Below, piece by piece: positions 8,803 to 23,200 of a stretch of DNA of 64,000 nucleotides. Made by a program: the position numbers and the translations under genes. The notes below the pieces were generated by a model that saw only the letters and a program-made list of their open reading frames with translations, did no database searches and was not told where the DNA came from. Source of the DNA: Setophaga petechia (Eukaryota > Chordata > Aves > Passeriformes > Parulidae); contig JANCRA010000010.1 of NCBI GenBank assembly GCA_024362935.1, forward strand, positions 8,920,501 through 8,984,500, in the 5' to 3' direction. Within the stretch, counting starts at the first letter, position 1; each line of letters opens with the position of its first letter.

Positions 8803-11800
8803 GTAAGTAATCTTGAATTTTTTTGTTTTTTGTTTGCTGTGCTTTTAACATGATTAACTGCTAGTATTTGAGACTGCAGCAAATATAGGTAATTTCAGCA
8901 AAAGAATTTGGTATATGGTGTTATACAAAATGTTTTTGTAATTGCTTTGTGTTCCACACCCCCCCTCCCCAGTGTTACATGTTACTTTATCATGTGTTCA
9001 AAATTAGGCTTTTTATCAGTAAAATTCTTTAGAAAGAAATGTGCATTAATATGCTGTGTATGTCCATATATTTGTGCGGCAAAAAGTTTTAATTTGTTTC
9101 CATTGCTCATATTGATTGCATACATTTACTAGCTGTTACTGTTTCTGACACTTGTTTTAGACTTGAAGTTTTACTGCCTTTCCTAGTGCATTTATCTGCT
9201 CTGTTTGCAGCTTTTAATGGTGTTATTTGGCTGTTTATTTTACTGGGTATTTTAATGCTTAGTGAGAGGATGGTGGGAGCTTTTGCATTAATACATTTTA
9301 AAGTGATAGGAACATCAATGTGAATTTTCAAAGCAGTCACTACTGGTATAAATGATCTTTCAAAAAAGGGATGGTATTGCAGCAAGTGGTGTGTAGAGAT
9401 GTATTTCTTTGGTTGAAAATAGTATACTAGGGTTGTACTTGAAAAGATAAAATGGAAACTAATTTTTTAAAATTCTCTAAAACTTACAAAGGCTGTCAAG
9501 GGTAATATTGAATTACATTGTAATGATTTTGTTGTTTATATGAAGTTCTATCTTGAAATCGTAGAGTGGTTTTGTGCACTCATAATCTGCATGTGACTCT
9601 TTGGATGGGAAAGGAAATTAATGAAATAAAGAACTGGGTACCAAGAAGTAGATAATTTTGTATTCATTTACCTGGAAAATTAGGGTTGATATGAGGTCTT
9701 CTATTTTATGAACATATTTGGGTAATTTGTGGTGTGTGTATATGTTTATTTCTCTAAAAGTAATTATTTTGTGCAGATGACTTTTTAATTGCAATTAAGT
9801 AAATATGGACAATAAAAATTGCTGATGAAAGGCAGAATAATTCAGGTCAGTGTAAAGCAAGAGTTATGCAGCTGTGTACCCAGCCAACCAACAGATTTTC
9901 TTTTTTTTCCCCTGAGAAATTCAGGGCACAAATCTCCATAGCTGTCAGTCCACCCCGAGATCTGCTAATAACTAATTTCAGAAAGCATTACATGAAAAGG
10001 GTAAAGTAGTTGCTTGTATCAGAGGCTAATAATTTTGAAAAATGTTTCTAGCATTAGTTTTGTTAGGTTACTGTCTGGTGTTTCTGAGCCAATTTCAATT
10101 CTACAATGTGCTAATGTTTAGAAAGACAATGGACATTTTCACCCCTGCTAACTTCCCTTTTTTTATTTGATGTGGCCAGTCTAGTCTAAGGAATAATTGG
10201 TGTCTTTTTTTTTTTTCTTATAGTAAGAGATTCTTAAACCTTATCTATTTTAAGTAGAAGGGCTCTTGAACCCCTCCAGTGATATGTATGTAAAGTTTAG
10301 TTGGCCATCAAGTGATCTCAAATTCTCAGTTAAATTTGCATCCTGTTTATCCTGAAGTTGAGTCATTCCACTAAGTTTGCTCAAAGAGCAGAATTTATAC
10401 TGGCTATGTACTTTGAGCTGCTGGGACAGATTTAAACTCCATAAGGGAGCACACAGACACATCCTGTGTGCTCAGTCTAATAAAATAAATAGTTCTGGAA
10501 TGAGCAGCATTGGCTTTTTCTATGATTGGGGTTCTCCATCATGAAATATGTTACCCAGTGGTCTGGGTCCATACCTTTCCTCTGGAATTTCACTGACAAT
10601 TTTGCTTGGTTAGTGTGGATTCCAGTGCACTATGAGGGAATACAGGAGAAGGGCTGAGTGAGAAATCTTCAGGCTTGCTTGGGAACCCGCTGGATCCTGT
10701 GTTTCCTGCTGCTGGAGGTGCTTGTGTCAATAAGTGCTGGAGAGAGGAGAGTCTTACAATGGGAGTAGGGATTATTCTGTTAATAATGTTCAGACCTTTC
10801 ATCTGGTTTGTGAACAGACCAAATATCAATCATCACTGAACCTTTGACAGGATTTTGGCTCCCTTGGTCTTGCTAGGAGACCCCACTTTGGCTCTAATTC
10901 AAGTTCATCTTCATAAATTTTAGTTTGCATATGGATATTATATCTAGCTTGGTTCTTTCAATGCTGCTACATTGAATTGAATAGATGAATTGCTTTCCAT
11001 CAGCTAGCTGAACTGACTTTTTTTTTTAAGTTTGTAAACAGAAAATCAAGTATTTATACATGTGGGGTTTTCCTATGAATACGAAATAGACAAAATTTGT
11101 AATCAGCCTCAGGAAAAACCAATGGAACATTGGTAAATGGGAACTAGAAATGTAAACTTGTTCATTTCTGGTTGGGCTCATGAGAAGGTAAATATGTGAG
11201 GATTTGAGCAGGCCAAGTGCTCATCCTTTATGACTTGGAAAGTTTGCAGTGGTGACCTCAGTGCAGGATGTATGTACCTCCCCTCTGTGGTGGGAGGTAG
11301 AAGGCTCAGGCTGTATGAGGGAGTTTCCAAGACTTAAAAGAAATCTGAGAGGGTTTCTGAGTTTGTCTTTGTTGGTGGCTGAGCCAGTGAAACACTGACT
11401 CTGTATCAACCACCCAAACTCTGGTTGTGTGAGCCATGTTCTCCCTTTCTCATTAATGCCTCCAACACAAAGTCACTTAAATGTTGCAGCAGAAGTGGCA
11501 AAATGAATTTTATAACCAAATATATAACAAACATTGTAAGAAACAGGTATATGTGTCTTAAGAGAAATAGTGTATCAAGGGTATCTTTATGTATTTTTTA
11601 AAAATAGGCTGTATCTCAGGTATCATTTATTCTTGGAAATGAATCCATCTTTAATCCTAAATATCTTGAGATAAAGGTTTGTGAGAGGGTTCCAAACCCT
11701 TCCTTTTGGAATAGTAGACTATTTATAGAAAACTGATGGTGCAAGGATGGTTCCACTGTGTGTTTCTGTGTTGGTCACTTGTCTTCTTGTCTTTGATTTG

Positions 11801-12689
11801 CAAGCTGTGATTACTGAGGTTTTGTGACAGAGCCAGCAGCATGCTATGTGATATTTATGATAATTTAGGGAAGGAAGAAAAGGTTTTTTCAGTATATTGG
11901 TGACTGAATTAAGCAGATGGTAATGGTAAGCAATGATGTAGGAATAGGAGTCCCTTTCATTATTAGTTTTTTTTTTGGTATGTCTTTTTGTGTTCTGAAT
12001 GCACAAGTTTTGGTTTGTGTTTGGCCTTCTTGCCTGTCTCTGGGATCAAGGGTGCAGTACAGATACCTCCTTGCTCAAGGGGTTCATGGTCATACTCTGC
12101 CAGGCTAGAGGTGTGAGCAGTGAGTGGTACAAGCAATGCATTCAAACAAAGCAAAGTGTAGAATCAAATTCAGCCTGGGCTGTGCTTGACCACTTGCCAA
12201 GGGTTACAGCCCTGTGTTCTATGGGAAATTTTGTGTTGTCCTTTGTCTAAAACACCTTGATGTGTCTTTGATGTGTGCCAGGAGAGGAAGGAGAAGGGGA
12301 TCCTCTTTTCTGTGTTTTAACTGGAGTAGTTCTCTCATGGCTGTGTGTATTGCATGGACTGCAGCACAGAGTGATGGACTTAAGCCTGAATTCTGCTTCA
12401 TCAATAATTAGTCTCTTATCACTGAATGTGCTGACAGAAGTGGGCCCTGTTGTTCTCCAAGTAGATGGGTGAAAGTATTATGGAACCGAGAAGTTTTCTG
12501 TTAGAGCAGGGGCAATGTACTTTGGGATGAAATCCTGCTTTATAATTTAAGGTAGTTTCTTTCATCTGCTTTCAGAAGTTTCAGGTTATCTGAACTTTGC
12601 ATGCTTAATTGAACTCTTCTTTTTGGAAGTGTTTCTTGTCTGAGCTTGATAAGAACCAGTTTCTAGCAGAAAGGGCTTCCTGTATATAT

Positions 12690-12995
12690 ATTTTATTTCT
12701 GTTTCTGTCTTTTCCTTTATTCCTCATCTGTGCTATGTTATTTCCTTCGTGTCTTTTGTCTTTAACTTCCCACTCATTTCTTTCTTGTTATCTTGTGTCT
12801 CTACCCTCTGGCTTCCCTCTGTGTTTTCTCTTCTGTTTGTCCTCTTGTGCAGATTGCTTTTCTCTATCTCCTTCTCCCGCCTCAATTTGTCTTCCTGGTG
12901 TCATCCTGCTGTCCCATGTTCTGTTCTGTGCTTTGCCTCCTGCTGCCTTTCCCATTGCCCAACTTGCACTGGGCTTCTTTCTTTATCATGTGCAG
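12690..12995 (+). other. Pyrimidine-rich stretch ending in an acceptor-like site
   Basis: About 300 bases are strongly biased to C and T on the gene's sense strand, ending CTTTCTTTATCATGTGCAG at 12995. The bias gives several overlapping open frames, all low-complexity. It could be a mutated simple repeat or a strong polypyrimidine tract feeding a cryptic 3' splice site; see the findings. Confidence 0.5.
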
Positions 12996-13091
12996 GCAGA
13001 CCAGCACCAAACAATGGATTTTGGCCAAGACATTGCTGGTTATTCTTTTTCTTTCCTTCCTTTTAATAAGTAAATGCGAACAGTAAGAAGG

Positions 13092-13108
13092 CATCCATCC
13101 ATCCATCC
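13092..13108 (+). repeat. Short CATC tetranucleotide microsatellite
   Basis: About four consecutive CATC units occur in an otherwise unique intron. Confidence 0.85.
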
Positions 13109-14754
13109 AGAGTTGCTGGAAATGACACCCCTGAAGTTTGAGTTGAATTTTTGGTTGCACTGCATCTCTTGTGACTAGCCCCCCAAGGTTTGTGTGGTGA
13201 CACTGTTTTATTTGAGAAGAGGTTGGCTGCAGAGTCAGGGGTGGGAGACCCAGTTGTGTACACGACAGCAAACTGGCAAAGTCCCATGAGGAAAGAACTT
13301 GCCTGTAATGCAGAAAGGGCCCCTAATGTTAATGACAAGTCTCTGTACCCCTGATAACAGGATTTTTCAGCCTTGTCTGAGTGCCACTGTCAGTGGGGAA
13401 GCCTGTGATGAGGCCATGTCTCTCCCAGCCTGTGCTTGCAGAGCAGGGCAGTGCTGATGGTCCTGGACGCCTCTTCTTTATGCCAGGGACTGGGAGAGCC
13501 TTAGTGGGGGACACTGCTAGAGAAAGGCAATGTTTGTGTCCTACTTTCAGGCCAAGATTTCCTCTGTAAGGAGCTTTATGGGGCTCTTTGAGTCCCTTCA
13601 GCAGGAGGAAAGCCAGTGTTGTGCCTTCAATCTAGGGCACAGCAGGAGAGTGCTCTGAGGAGAACCGGTTGAACTCTTGACTTAGAGGTGTCAAGCTTCC
13701 TGTCCTTATCTCATTAGCAACTCGATGACTCATTCAGTTCTGGGGCCACATGACTAATTAATCCACCCATTGAAAAGGTTGTTGGTTTTTACCTGGCATG
13801 CAGTTGTCCTTTATAAGGAGATTATCTGAAAATATTGTTGTAGAATTCTGTACGTTTTAATCTCATTCAGTAAATAATTCTAAGGATTTTTTGTTTAATT
13901 GCTAAGTGCTCAGTGTTGTATCTTAGAAGGATTTCTGTGTTTATCTACTGTCTTTGCCATGTTTACTTTTTCAGCTCAAGGGTCTTTAAGGCCTGGCTCT
14001 CTTTCCACTCACTTAGAGAAATCTTCCAATCTAAATAACTTTTTGATACTGTGTTTCTGATATTTTTCTATCTTTGGATTCTTAGCTAATGCACTCTCCT
14101 AATGTCCCTGTTAGCTGGCATGAAAGTCACCCAAGTAAACTTTTGAGGAAGGATGCAAGATAATTTGGACTCTACTGAAAATACTTCACTTTACTTGGGA
14201 AAACATGGTGGAGACCTTAGAATGACTTGTGTATACTCAGCCAAGCTACCCATGCTAAGGATATCAGATTAATTTGTTGTAAGAGAAAATATCATTAGGT
14301 TTCATCTGAAAAAGATTCAAAAAATAGAGGATCTAATTGTAACTGATATACCACAGGAATTTTACATTGTGCATTGATTCAAGTCAGTGAAATGTATTTA
14401 CATGTCTGTGTATGAGTAGGAGGGGCCTGTGAGAAAGTAACTTTTGAAAAAAAAATCCCACAGATTAAAATTAGGAGTCATAGGTCAGTTTTTTTGTCTA
14501 TATGCAAATACTCTGAGGGATGGTTCTGATAATGTTTTTTTTTGCTATTTTTCGTGTACATTGATACCCTGACTTATATTTTCTTGTTCAAAAACCCATG
14601 AAATAACTATTTAACTACAAGAACAACATACCTTATCTCTCTGAAAATTAATAATAAAGTTATTTCATGGTTATTAGGTGAGAGAGAGTGCGTCAGTAAC
14701 CTTTGCACATTTGCAAGAATTTCCCAAGAGATGAAATTTCTGCAAGGGGATTAT

Positions 14755-14771
14755 AAAAAAAAAAAAAAAAA
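14755..14771 (+). repeat. Poly-A run (A17)
   Basis: This is an uninterrupted adenine run in intron 3. No element body is recognised upstream of it. Confidence 0.8.
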
Positions 14772-16788
14772 TTAGTACTCATCCCTATCTCCTATTTCAA
14801 TTTCATTTCTTTGTTTAATATTACTGTCAGCCCAAAACTTCAGTAATATGCATTAAATAATTATTATGGATTATTTTGATTCTTCAATGCCAATTTTGAA
14901 TTTAGGAATTTCTTTTCCCTTTGTGTTGCAATGCATACCTCTGCAAAACAGATGAAAATCCTGAGTTAGTGCTTTAGTCCCACTTTATCTTGCAGTAAGT
15001 TCTGGGCACTGTCTGTGCTGCACTACCCCAGTAATGTGACATAACTCTTGAATTTTTCTGGTGAATGTAATTGCATGTGTCAAGTCCATCTCTAGCTGTG
15101 AATGAAACAGAAATTTTATTTCACTCTCTGGTGTAGGAAGAGGGATGTTCCCAAAGGAAAGCTGTGACCAGGATGACTGGCAATTTCCAGCTGGCAGAAA
15201 GGTCATTTGGGTTTGTAGAGGTGTGGGAATTACACAGTTGAGTCCTTATTCCTCTTTAGTTTATTTTGTGTGTCCCAGAACACAATCCATGCTGAAGTAG
15301 TTGATCCTAAAATGTCTGTTTGGTGTTTAAGGGTATGTGAAGATCTGCAATTTGGTGTTACAGATTTCATGACAAAACTTTTTTTTTTTCTATATGAAAG
15401 AGAGAGCTTCTCTGTTATCCAGACCAGAAGGTCTTACAAAAAGATGTACTCAATAATTCCCATTTGAAAGGAAATGTTTTTTCCATGTTCAAAGTTGCAA
15501 GCTTGTTCCTGTGGGGAATTCCTGCTAAGGGCTTGTCTCTCCTTAAAGAGGTTTGCTGGTAGTGCACTGCTGGCAAGCTGCCTGGGGAGAGAGCACACAC
15601 CAGAAAGAGTTCTTCTGCTATTATAGCCTGAAGGCAGTCCCCAACAGAATAGTGCTGCACTGGTAGAGAAAACTGGTTTTTTGGGTTTCTTTATGTGGAG
15701 AGCAGTGATCCCCCACTCTCTTTTTTCCTTACTCCCTGCTTGATGAAGATATGTCTGTGAAATATTTAAGTATAGACTGATTGTGATAAAAGTAAACATA
15801 TTAATTAAAAAACATAGAACAATCATATTAGTTACTGTATCAGTTGAGTGGTCAGTGGGGAAAGTAGTTAGATTTGATATTAAAATAGCTGTAATTGAAA
15901 TATAACTTGAGCATTTTAGATGAGTGGGAGAAGTTTGTACTTTATATGCAAACTGTTGGAGTAGAGTAAAAGTAGATTTTGAAATACTCTGAAAAAACCC
16001 ATGAAAAATCCTGGTGATAAAACTATTTTACTGACTTCATGCAAAGCATGTGAATTTCTTGTTTACTCCAATACTGAGTATGTAAACCTAACAAAACACT
16101 AGTTATGGTTTTGTTCCTTGACAGTAGCTGCTATGCTAAAGGAAACCCTGAAAGTTGTTTCTGGAAGTTTTACTCAAAACCAGAATACCATAGAACTGAG
16201 AAGCTTTCCATGTTGCCATGAACTAATGCCACACCAAATGCAGATTGCCATAAATAGTACTTAGATTTTTTCTATAAACCCTGTTTTAAAACTCTAGGTT
16301 ATGCAGAGTATGGGTGTTTCCTTTCTTTTAAAAAGATGTTCAGATCAGATGTATCTTAGGCTTTGAGAACTGTGCTTGTTTCTATCATGGTTTGTGTGAG
16401 TGCTGTGTCTTGGAATTCCAGAGTTGGGTTCCATGGTTTTTGCAAGTGCTGGTCAAGGATGGCTTGCTTAATATGAGCAGAACTGGAATAATTCTGTGTG
16501 CTTTTAGCAAGCTGGTCCCTGAGTATTTCAAAAGATTCATGTAGCTGTTAAATCAACTGAAATGCCGTTTCTAATCTGGTGAGCTTTAATGACAAACTGT
16601 TTGTGGTCATGGTTAATTGAATGTGTGATTTGGTTTGCTATTCATTTTGCAAGAACTCAGATTTGTTTATCCTTCTGTCATGCACCAAAACCTTTCTTTT
16701 GCAGGGCCATCTGTAAGAATAGGACCACAAAGAAAGATTAAATGGATATATAGTGATAGTGGGAGAATATTAATTAGGGTGGAAGTGA

Positions 16789-16803
16789 TTTTTTTTTTTT
16801 TTT
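16789..16803 (+). repeat. Poly-T run (T15)
   Basis: This is an uninterrupted thymine run in intron 3 with no flanking element recognised. Confidence 0.8.
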
Positions 16804-19800
16804 GGTCATTGTGTAATCATTTGTAAGAACATTTTCATTTAATGAACTGCAAATTGAATATCATTGTATTTCCTCCCCACTGCCTGCTTCAGAAGAGATT
16901 GAGACTGAGTGTTGTTTCTGCTTGTATAAGATTCACTTGGTAAAACCAATTAGCCACTTACAATTGTTTGTGATTCTTTTCATGGTTATTTTTATGAAGA
17001 AAAGTGCTTTTAGAGTTCCTTTTGTTTTTGAAGAATCCTTTGATTACACAGTGTGGTATTTCTCAGAAATGTAGGTGCTTGACTTCAGCATTTGAAGCAA
17101 ACTTTAGATAAAGATTTGTACGCTTCCAATTCTGTGATTTTTCAATAAGTCAGCATGGCTGACCATGATGCATAATTTGACTTTTCAATGTTTTTAGGGA
17201 TTAATTAAACTTTGAAATGATAGGCAGATTGAGTTGCATGAATTTGTTTAGTCATGAATCAAGATTTCTCCCCCCTCCCTGCCCCCCCTTCTTAAAAGGT
17301 ATTGTGCCAGTACATTTTTTGTTTAGATGCATGGCTAGAAGTTTGGGCAGTGTCTAAGTCTGTTGCTGTTACAATTTTTTTCACCCTGATCATTATTCAA
17401 GGGGGTAGAGAGCTGTTACCAGTCTGCAATCCTGTAGAATTCTACCTTTGGGTGATGCTGTTATTAAGGACCTGAATCTTGCTGTTTCTTAGTGAGGTAA
17501 ATCAGATAATACAAGCCATGGTCTGTGTGGGTTGGTGAAGGGATCACAGTAGACAAAGAACCTGCAGAAGCTCAGAATTTGGTCTTCAGATTTATTTTTG
17601 TTGCAAATTTCCCAGTAATTAAGATACATCAAATATTAGTTTGAGGGAAATAGTTCAGCTTGAAGATTCATTTGCCTGGTTGTTTTAGTTGTCCTTTTCT
17701 CTTGTGATACAAGCCAGGTGATATGTTGGATTTAATCACACCTGACAAGTTATGTATGTTGTGCTGAGCACAGGCAGCATTTCAGTAAAATCTTGTGGGA
17801 GATCCAGGGGCACAGAGGAGCCCACAGAGCTGCTTACATTTGCTCAGCATAAAGGAAATCTCTTTACAGTGCAAGAATATGAGCATGAGAAGTGTTTGTT
17901 AATAAGGTTCAGTAGTTTAATTATTATACTTTTCTGGGTTGCTGACGGTGGCTGCAGAGTGCAGCAGCCTCCAGCAAGACAGCATCTTCTGCAGCTCAGC
18001 TAATCAGACAAATGCAGTCCTTCCAAGGAACTGAGTAGCAAATACCCCAAAGCTCTATTATGTTTATCAGACATTTTGTTAGTGCAGTTTTCACTCTGTT
18101 GGGTTTATTATGATGCCATTACTGATTTTTTTCATGTATTCATCTAGAATCATGTAAAACACATACCAAGGTTTTGTGGCATTAACATTACATCATTAAT
18201 GGTATTTAAGTGATTATATGCTTATCTTCATCACAAGAATACTTAGTAGTTCTGAGTTCAAGTAACTCTATATCATATTGCATTTCTTGCTATAGAAAAG
18301 GAAAAATCTGAAAGAAAGCAACCCACAAAATTATGTATCTCTTGTATGTTTATTAAAATAAGATCTCAAAATCTCTTGATGTGACAAACTTGAGAAAAAT
18401 GAAATGAAATATTCAGTGATAAAAAGGAACAATGTTTAACTGAACTGTATCTATAAATCTCATGGTATTAAATGATGCTTCCATGTTTGAAAGCTGGAGA
18501 TGAATAGTTCCAGGTGCAAAGTCTGTGACTGGCTCTGTTGGTCCTGTTGAGGTGCCTCACCTGCTCTCATTCTCAAGACTCAGCGTAGACCAGAAAGCTT
18601 CTCTCTGTTCTAGTACCAAGCTGAAGGGTACTTAAAATGTTTTACATTTCTTCTTTAGTATAATTAAACAATCTCATTGAAGTGAAAGTCACTAAACCAT
18701 GTTTTTGGCAAAGGCCATGTTGTTTTGCTGTGTGTCTGTGTGGTCACAGGGGTGTTGGTGCAAGCCCACCCTGAGCCAGGCACGAGTGCCATCTGCATTC
18801 CTAATGCTGTAAGAGGACCTTACCCTGAACTCAAACTTGCTGGAGGCTTTGCAGTCTCAACCCCCCCAGTTAATGCAGATTGAGCCCAGACCTGGCCTGT
18901 CACTGTGGGTTAGGCTTGTGACTTTTTTAGTAAAGGACTTGGTTTCCTGTTGTGGGACTGCTTCCCACATCTCTGTTTTCCCTGAGCACTGCATGGCTCA
19001 GAGTGTGTATCAGTGTGGATGAGAAATGCATGGGCTGCTGATTTAGCTTCAGCTTCTGCGAGCATCTGATTTCAACCAAATAAAGCAGAAACAAACATTT
19101 CCAAGTTATTTTTACATGATTTTTGAGAACAGGGAGAGGAATTTTGTGTTTCCTCTTTCCCCCACAAGCAGGCCACTTGTCATCCCAAAACTCAATCAAT
19201 GGCAGACTGAAGGGATCAGGCTTTATTAATTTTCATGCTTACAGAACTGGTTGTTTTCTTTAAAAGGAGCACTGGATTATGTGGGCTAAAAAAGTCAACT
19301 AGTTTGGTGCTATAAGGGAAAAGGGTAAGAGAACATAGGTAAGACTTTAGCCAAGAACTTCAGGGATGAGCACTGAATGTTTTAGTTTGCCCTGAACTTC
19401 TTGGTATTCTTGGACAGGATATTTATCTTTTTAGAATTTCAGTTTCCTGCCTATAAAATAGCTTTCTGCTTTAAAAGGTTGTCGAAAGGAAAAGTAAATT
19501 TGAGACTGTGAAAGATCCAGATATGGTAAATGGGTTTTGTATAGACAGTGGAATGATATCTAGGGAATTCTCTTAAAACAGTTCCTTTGTCTTTATCTGG
19601 AAATGGTTTGGAGAATTTTGTTGTTAGAGGCTATATTTTAAATTTGAGTACGTAGAGTGTTTTGGCAGCAAATTTTGGCGAAGAAAAAGTGATTGGTAGT
19701 GGCAATATGGGAACAGAAGGAACAGCCACTGTTCCCATAGTGATACAGCAGAAGCAGTGACATTTAGGTAAACAGCAGTAGGACAGGAAATTTGGGGGAG

Positions 19801-20154
19801 TTAATGTTAGATGTCTCAGAAGATACAGTGAGCTTCCAGGCAGAGTCTCATGTGTATCTGGAAATGCTAATGTTAAGCCTCTATTTGCTATATTGGTGGC
19901 AAAAGCACCCCTCAGTATTTAATTGGGAATTCAGTGATTCCTTGAACAGGTGATCTGTCAATGAAGCCAAGGCAGGCCACACCCCATTCAGCAGAAATTG
20001 CACATGACAAAAGAAAGGGTGATAATCTGAGTGTTAAAAACGATGGGAGCTGTCCAGCTGGTGGGAATGGTACCACTGAAGGTGTTTTTGAATTGCAGGA
20101 TTCTGTCTTCAGAAATGTTTGAATTCTGCATTTCATCACTTAGCAATAAAAAGA

Positions 20155-20275
20155 TAGAATCACAATCTTGGCTTAGGTTGGAAGGGACCTTAAAGATGTC
20201 CCAATGTCCCTTGCAGTAGATCAGGTTGCTCAGAGCCCCATCCCACCTGTCCTTAAACACTTCCAGGGATGGAGA
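20155..20275 (-). mobile_element. CR1 LINE 3'-end fragment
   Basis: Read on the + strand it shows the inverted avian CR1 3' tail: TAGAATCACA, then TTAGGTTGGAAGGGACCTTAAAGAT, ATCAGGTTGCTCAGAGCCCCATCCCACC, and ending near CTTCCAGGGATGG. It is a heavily 5'-truncated non-LTR retrotransposon inserted antisense to CACNA1D. About 120 bases remain, from the 3' untranslated part and the last codons of ORF2. It is diverged and inactive. The subfamily is not assigned. Confidence 0.85.
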
Positions 20276-23200
20276 ATAAATAGTAATGTTATATTATTTG
20301 ATATAGTGCTTTATAGAATACTACTAAAGCTGGGAAATACTTGACTGTTGTATTTCACAACTATGAAATAATGAAATGGCACTGCAGAACTTCTAATATT
20401 CTTAGTAAAAAATTTCACTTCTAGTACAGAACAAAGTTTGCATGTACATAATTCAGTCTTTGGATTTGGGATCTTTGGAGTTCAGATTTTTTTTTTTTTT
20501 GGGGAGATAGATATTTGTCATGTGAAGAGGATTTATTCTTTAGAAGAGATTATGAAATTTTTCAACCAGCTGTGTAAACAACATTTTTGCAGAATGGGGA
20601 AAAAAAGTGTAAACCCAGAGAAATCTTATTTAAATCTTCAGACTATTAAAATGCAAGTGAGCGTATTCATTTTATCCCACAAAACACAAAAGTATTTTGT
20701 ATCAGACTCTTGTTTCCCATGTGAAATTTTGAGGAGTTTGTGTTTGGAATGTATAGCTATTATTAACCAGTAATCTCAGAGTAAGTCCCTGGCAAGTGTG
20801 AAGGGCAAATTAAGGTGCCAGAGGTCCAGGTTCTAAGGCTGCTTTCCACTGAATTGTTTATTCATTTCCTTCTGCCATTTTTTCTCATTTTTCACAGGAA
20901 GAAAGCTGGTAGTAGAGGCCTGAAATTGATGTTTTCACATAATAATATACTTTTTAACCTTGATAAATAGTGGGAAGCTTATCTGTTCTTCTGAGAATTA
21001 GATCTTGAGCGATATGAACTGAACAGTAACCTCCTCAGCTATCAATGACCTTAAAGGATTTGGGTGTCTCCACAGTCACTGTGTGCACACTTACAGTCTC
21101 TGTAATTACAGAGCAGGGTGCTGATGCCTGCTCCCTGCTAACCTATTAGAGAGGTCACTCATAATAGAGATGCTTTGGTTTCTTGGGCAAGGGCAGATTG
21201 ATGGGCTCACATCTGTCTGCAGGAGGCATTTCCTCAGCTGACAGGCACATTCAGAGTGCCAGACACTCCAGTGCAGGGTCAGTGCTGAGCAGGGGGACCC
21301 TGGAACATCAGCTGCTCCTGCACTGCACAACTTGGGACCCCCTTGCAGTGCCTGAAGAGAGGGAAATCTGAAGAATATAACAGCACATCCTATCCTATCC
21401 CTCTAAAACTCTGGAGAAATAACGCTGAGAAATAAAGTCTGTGAGTTTCAAGTCCATGGTTTACTGTTCTCAAAGACAGTTCAGGAATTTTCCCATCAAG
21501 CTCTGACTGTGTATTTTAGAAAAGAGTTACAAAACTCCAAATGCTGCCTTGTTTTTACTTGCTGTGACTTCAGTCGTGCATAGTGCATATTAAAGCCCTG
21601 TTGGAATGAAAGAAAATCCTTCAAGTGTAATCCTTGGATTTGAATGTTACTCTACAAATTTAAGTTTGTGGTGGAATATTTATTTCTCTGAAAATTAAAA
21701 AGGGGTAATTAGAAACCTTTATCTTGACTTAGAAAGGGAATCTAAAATGGTTTATCGTTATCATTTTATCTAGAAGACAAAACTCATCTTTTTATCCTAA
21801 AATTGTGTGTCCTTACGCAAAGACCGATTTATATTTATTTCTCTTCTTGTATTGACTTGATTAAAAATGACTAGGTGGTGCTCTGAGACAACCCCAATTG
21901 CAGGGTGAATCATCTTAATGCCACTTTTCCATGGCTGCTCATATTTTAAGTGAATGCATTTTACTTGCAGATTAGAGGTGTTAACCATGAACACTAAAAA
22001 TATAATGACTTAGCTAATGAGTGATAAACTGCTGTGGTCTTATGATCACATGAAAATACTTGACTCCCAGGGAGCAGAGAAGTTTTTAGCTTTCAGATTG
22101 TAATTAATTAAATGTTAGAATTGTTATAACTCTGAGTAGGATGTAGAGTCTCAAGGGATTGTAGTTTTTTTTTAAGCCAAGCCTAGAGTGTAGATATCAC
22201 ACACAGAACCTGCCTTTTGAAATACCTACCTTTGTAATTTAAATACTGTACCTGTTTTCAAATCAGAAGCAGCTTATCTAACTTGCTATGTTCCCACATG
22301 TAGTATTAACTTCGTCATGGGTACATTTTCTTGCATGTAGTGAACTCTTTCCTAAGGCTAAAGGCTGGAGACAAAAGGCTTTGGTTCCCAGAAATTTATT
22401 GAAGAATTCACTCATCTTTGGAAGCCTATAAATAAGTACATGTTGCAGCAAATTTGTACAAAAACCAGAGACAAAAATCAGAGTGGGTTAATTTTTATAA
22501 ATGTCACGACTTCATAATGGAATTTACTCTGTCAGTAGCTGTTAGGTTGATAAATGTTTATGAGAATTGATTCCCTCATTTGTAAGTTAGCCATGTGTTG
22601 CGTGTATCTTCACTCCACCAAAACAGTTGGATTCTGGCACATTTTATTCTAAAGCTTTTCCCAATACAGTTTTTCTTCCCATACTAAAAGATTTTTATAA
22701 GCAGTGATATTTTGATGATGAAAATAATAACACTTAGAAAGACATTAAAATTGGTGAATGGTTTCCCACAACTTCAGAAATAGGTGGATGCTGCCACAGG
22801 CGATGATTACTTGATAATTTGGTGCTATATCTATGCAAGCATGCTCTGCATGAGTTAAGGAAAATAGCACATATTTTAGCTTGGAGTTGCTAGCTGTGGT
22901 TTTGTATAAGCTGTAACAAGCAGTAAAATGTGCACTCTGTGGTTTGCAGTGACCTTCGTTGTTGGATAAATCGCAGGAAAAAAATAAAAATCAAAGACAT
23001 GCTTAGAAATTCTTTGTTTGGAGGGCTAAATCTGGCCTGTATTCTGCTGTCCTAATTGTGCATAGGGATTGGAGACCTTTTCAGCTTGGGCAGACACAAA
23101 TCTTCCAAAGGGGACAAGCAAAGCACTCAGGTTTTTTTCTATTTTACAATACTCTGTGTGTGTATATTTGCCTAAAACAGAGCAATATGTTTGTTCTGAG

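Larger units (their letters stand above)
8803..20154 (+). other. CACNA1D: CACNA1D intron 3, part 1
   Basis: This is AT-rich intronic sequence with no exon recognised. Contents noted: T12 at 10205-10216; a C/T-rich stretch at about 12690-12995 on the + strand, ending in an acceptor-like site; a (CATC)-type tetranucleotide at 13092-13108; A17 at 14755-14771; and T15 at 16789-16803. Open frames of up to about 150 codons in the pyrimidine-rich stretch are low-complexity (Ser/Leu/Phe/Cys) and not protein-like. Confidence 0.7.

Noticed and set aside
12609..13086. Overlapping 97-154-codon frames in the pyrimidine-rich stretch
   Set aside because: They are Leu/Ser/Phe/Cys-rich low-complexity translations of a C/T-biased tract in several frames at once. 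A membrane protein is not supported.
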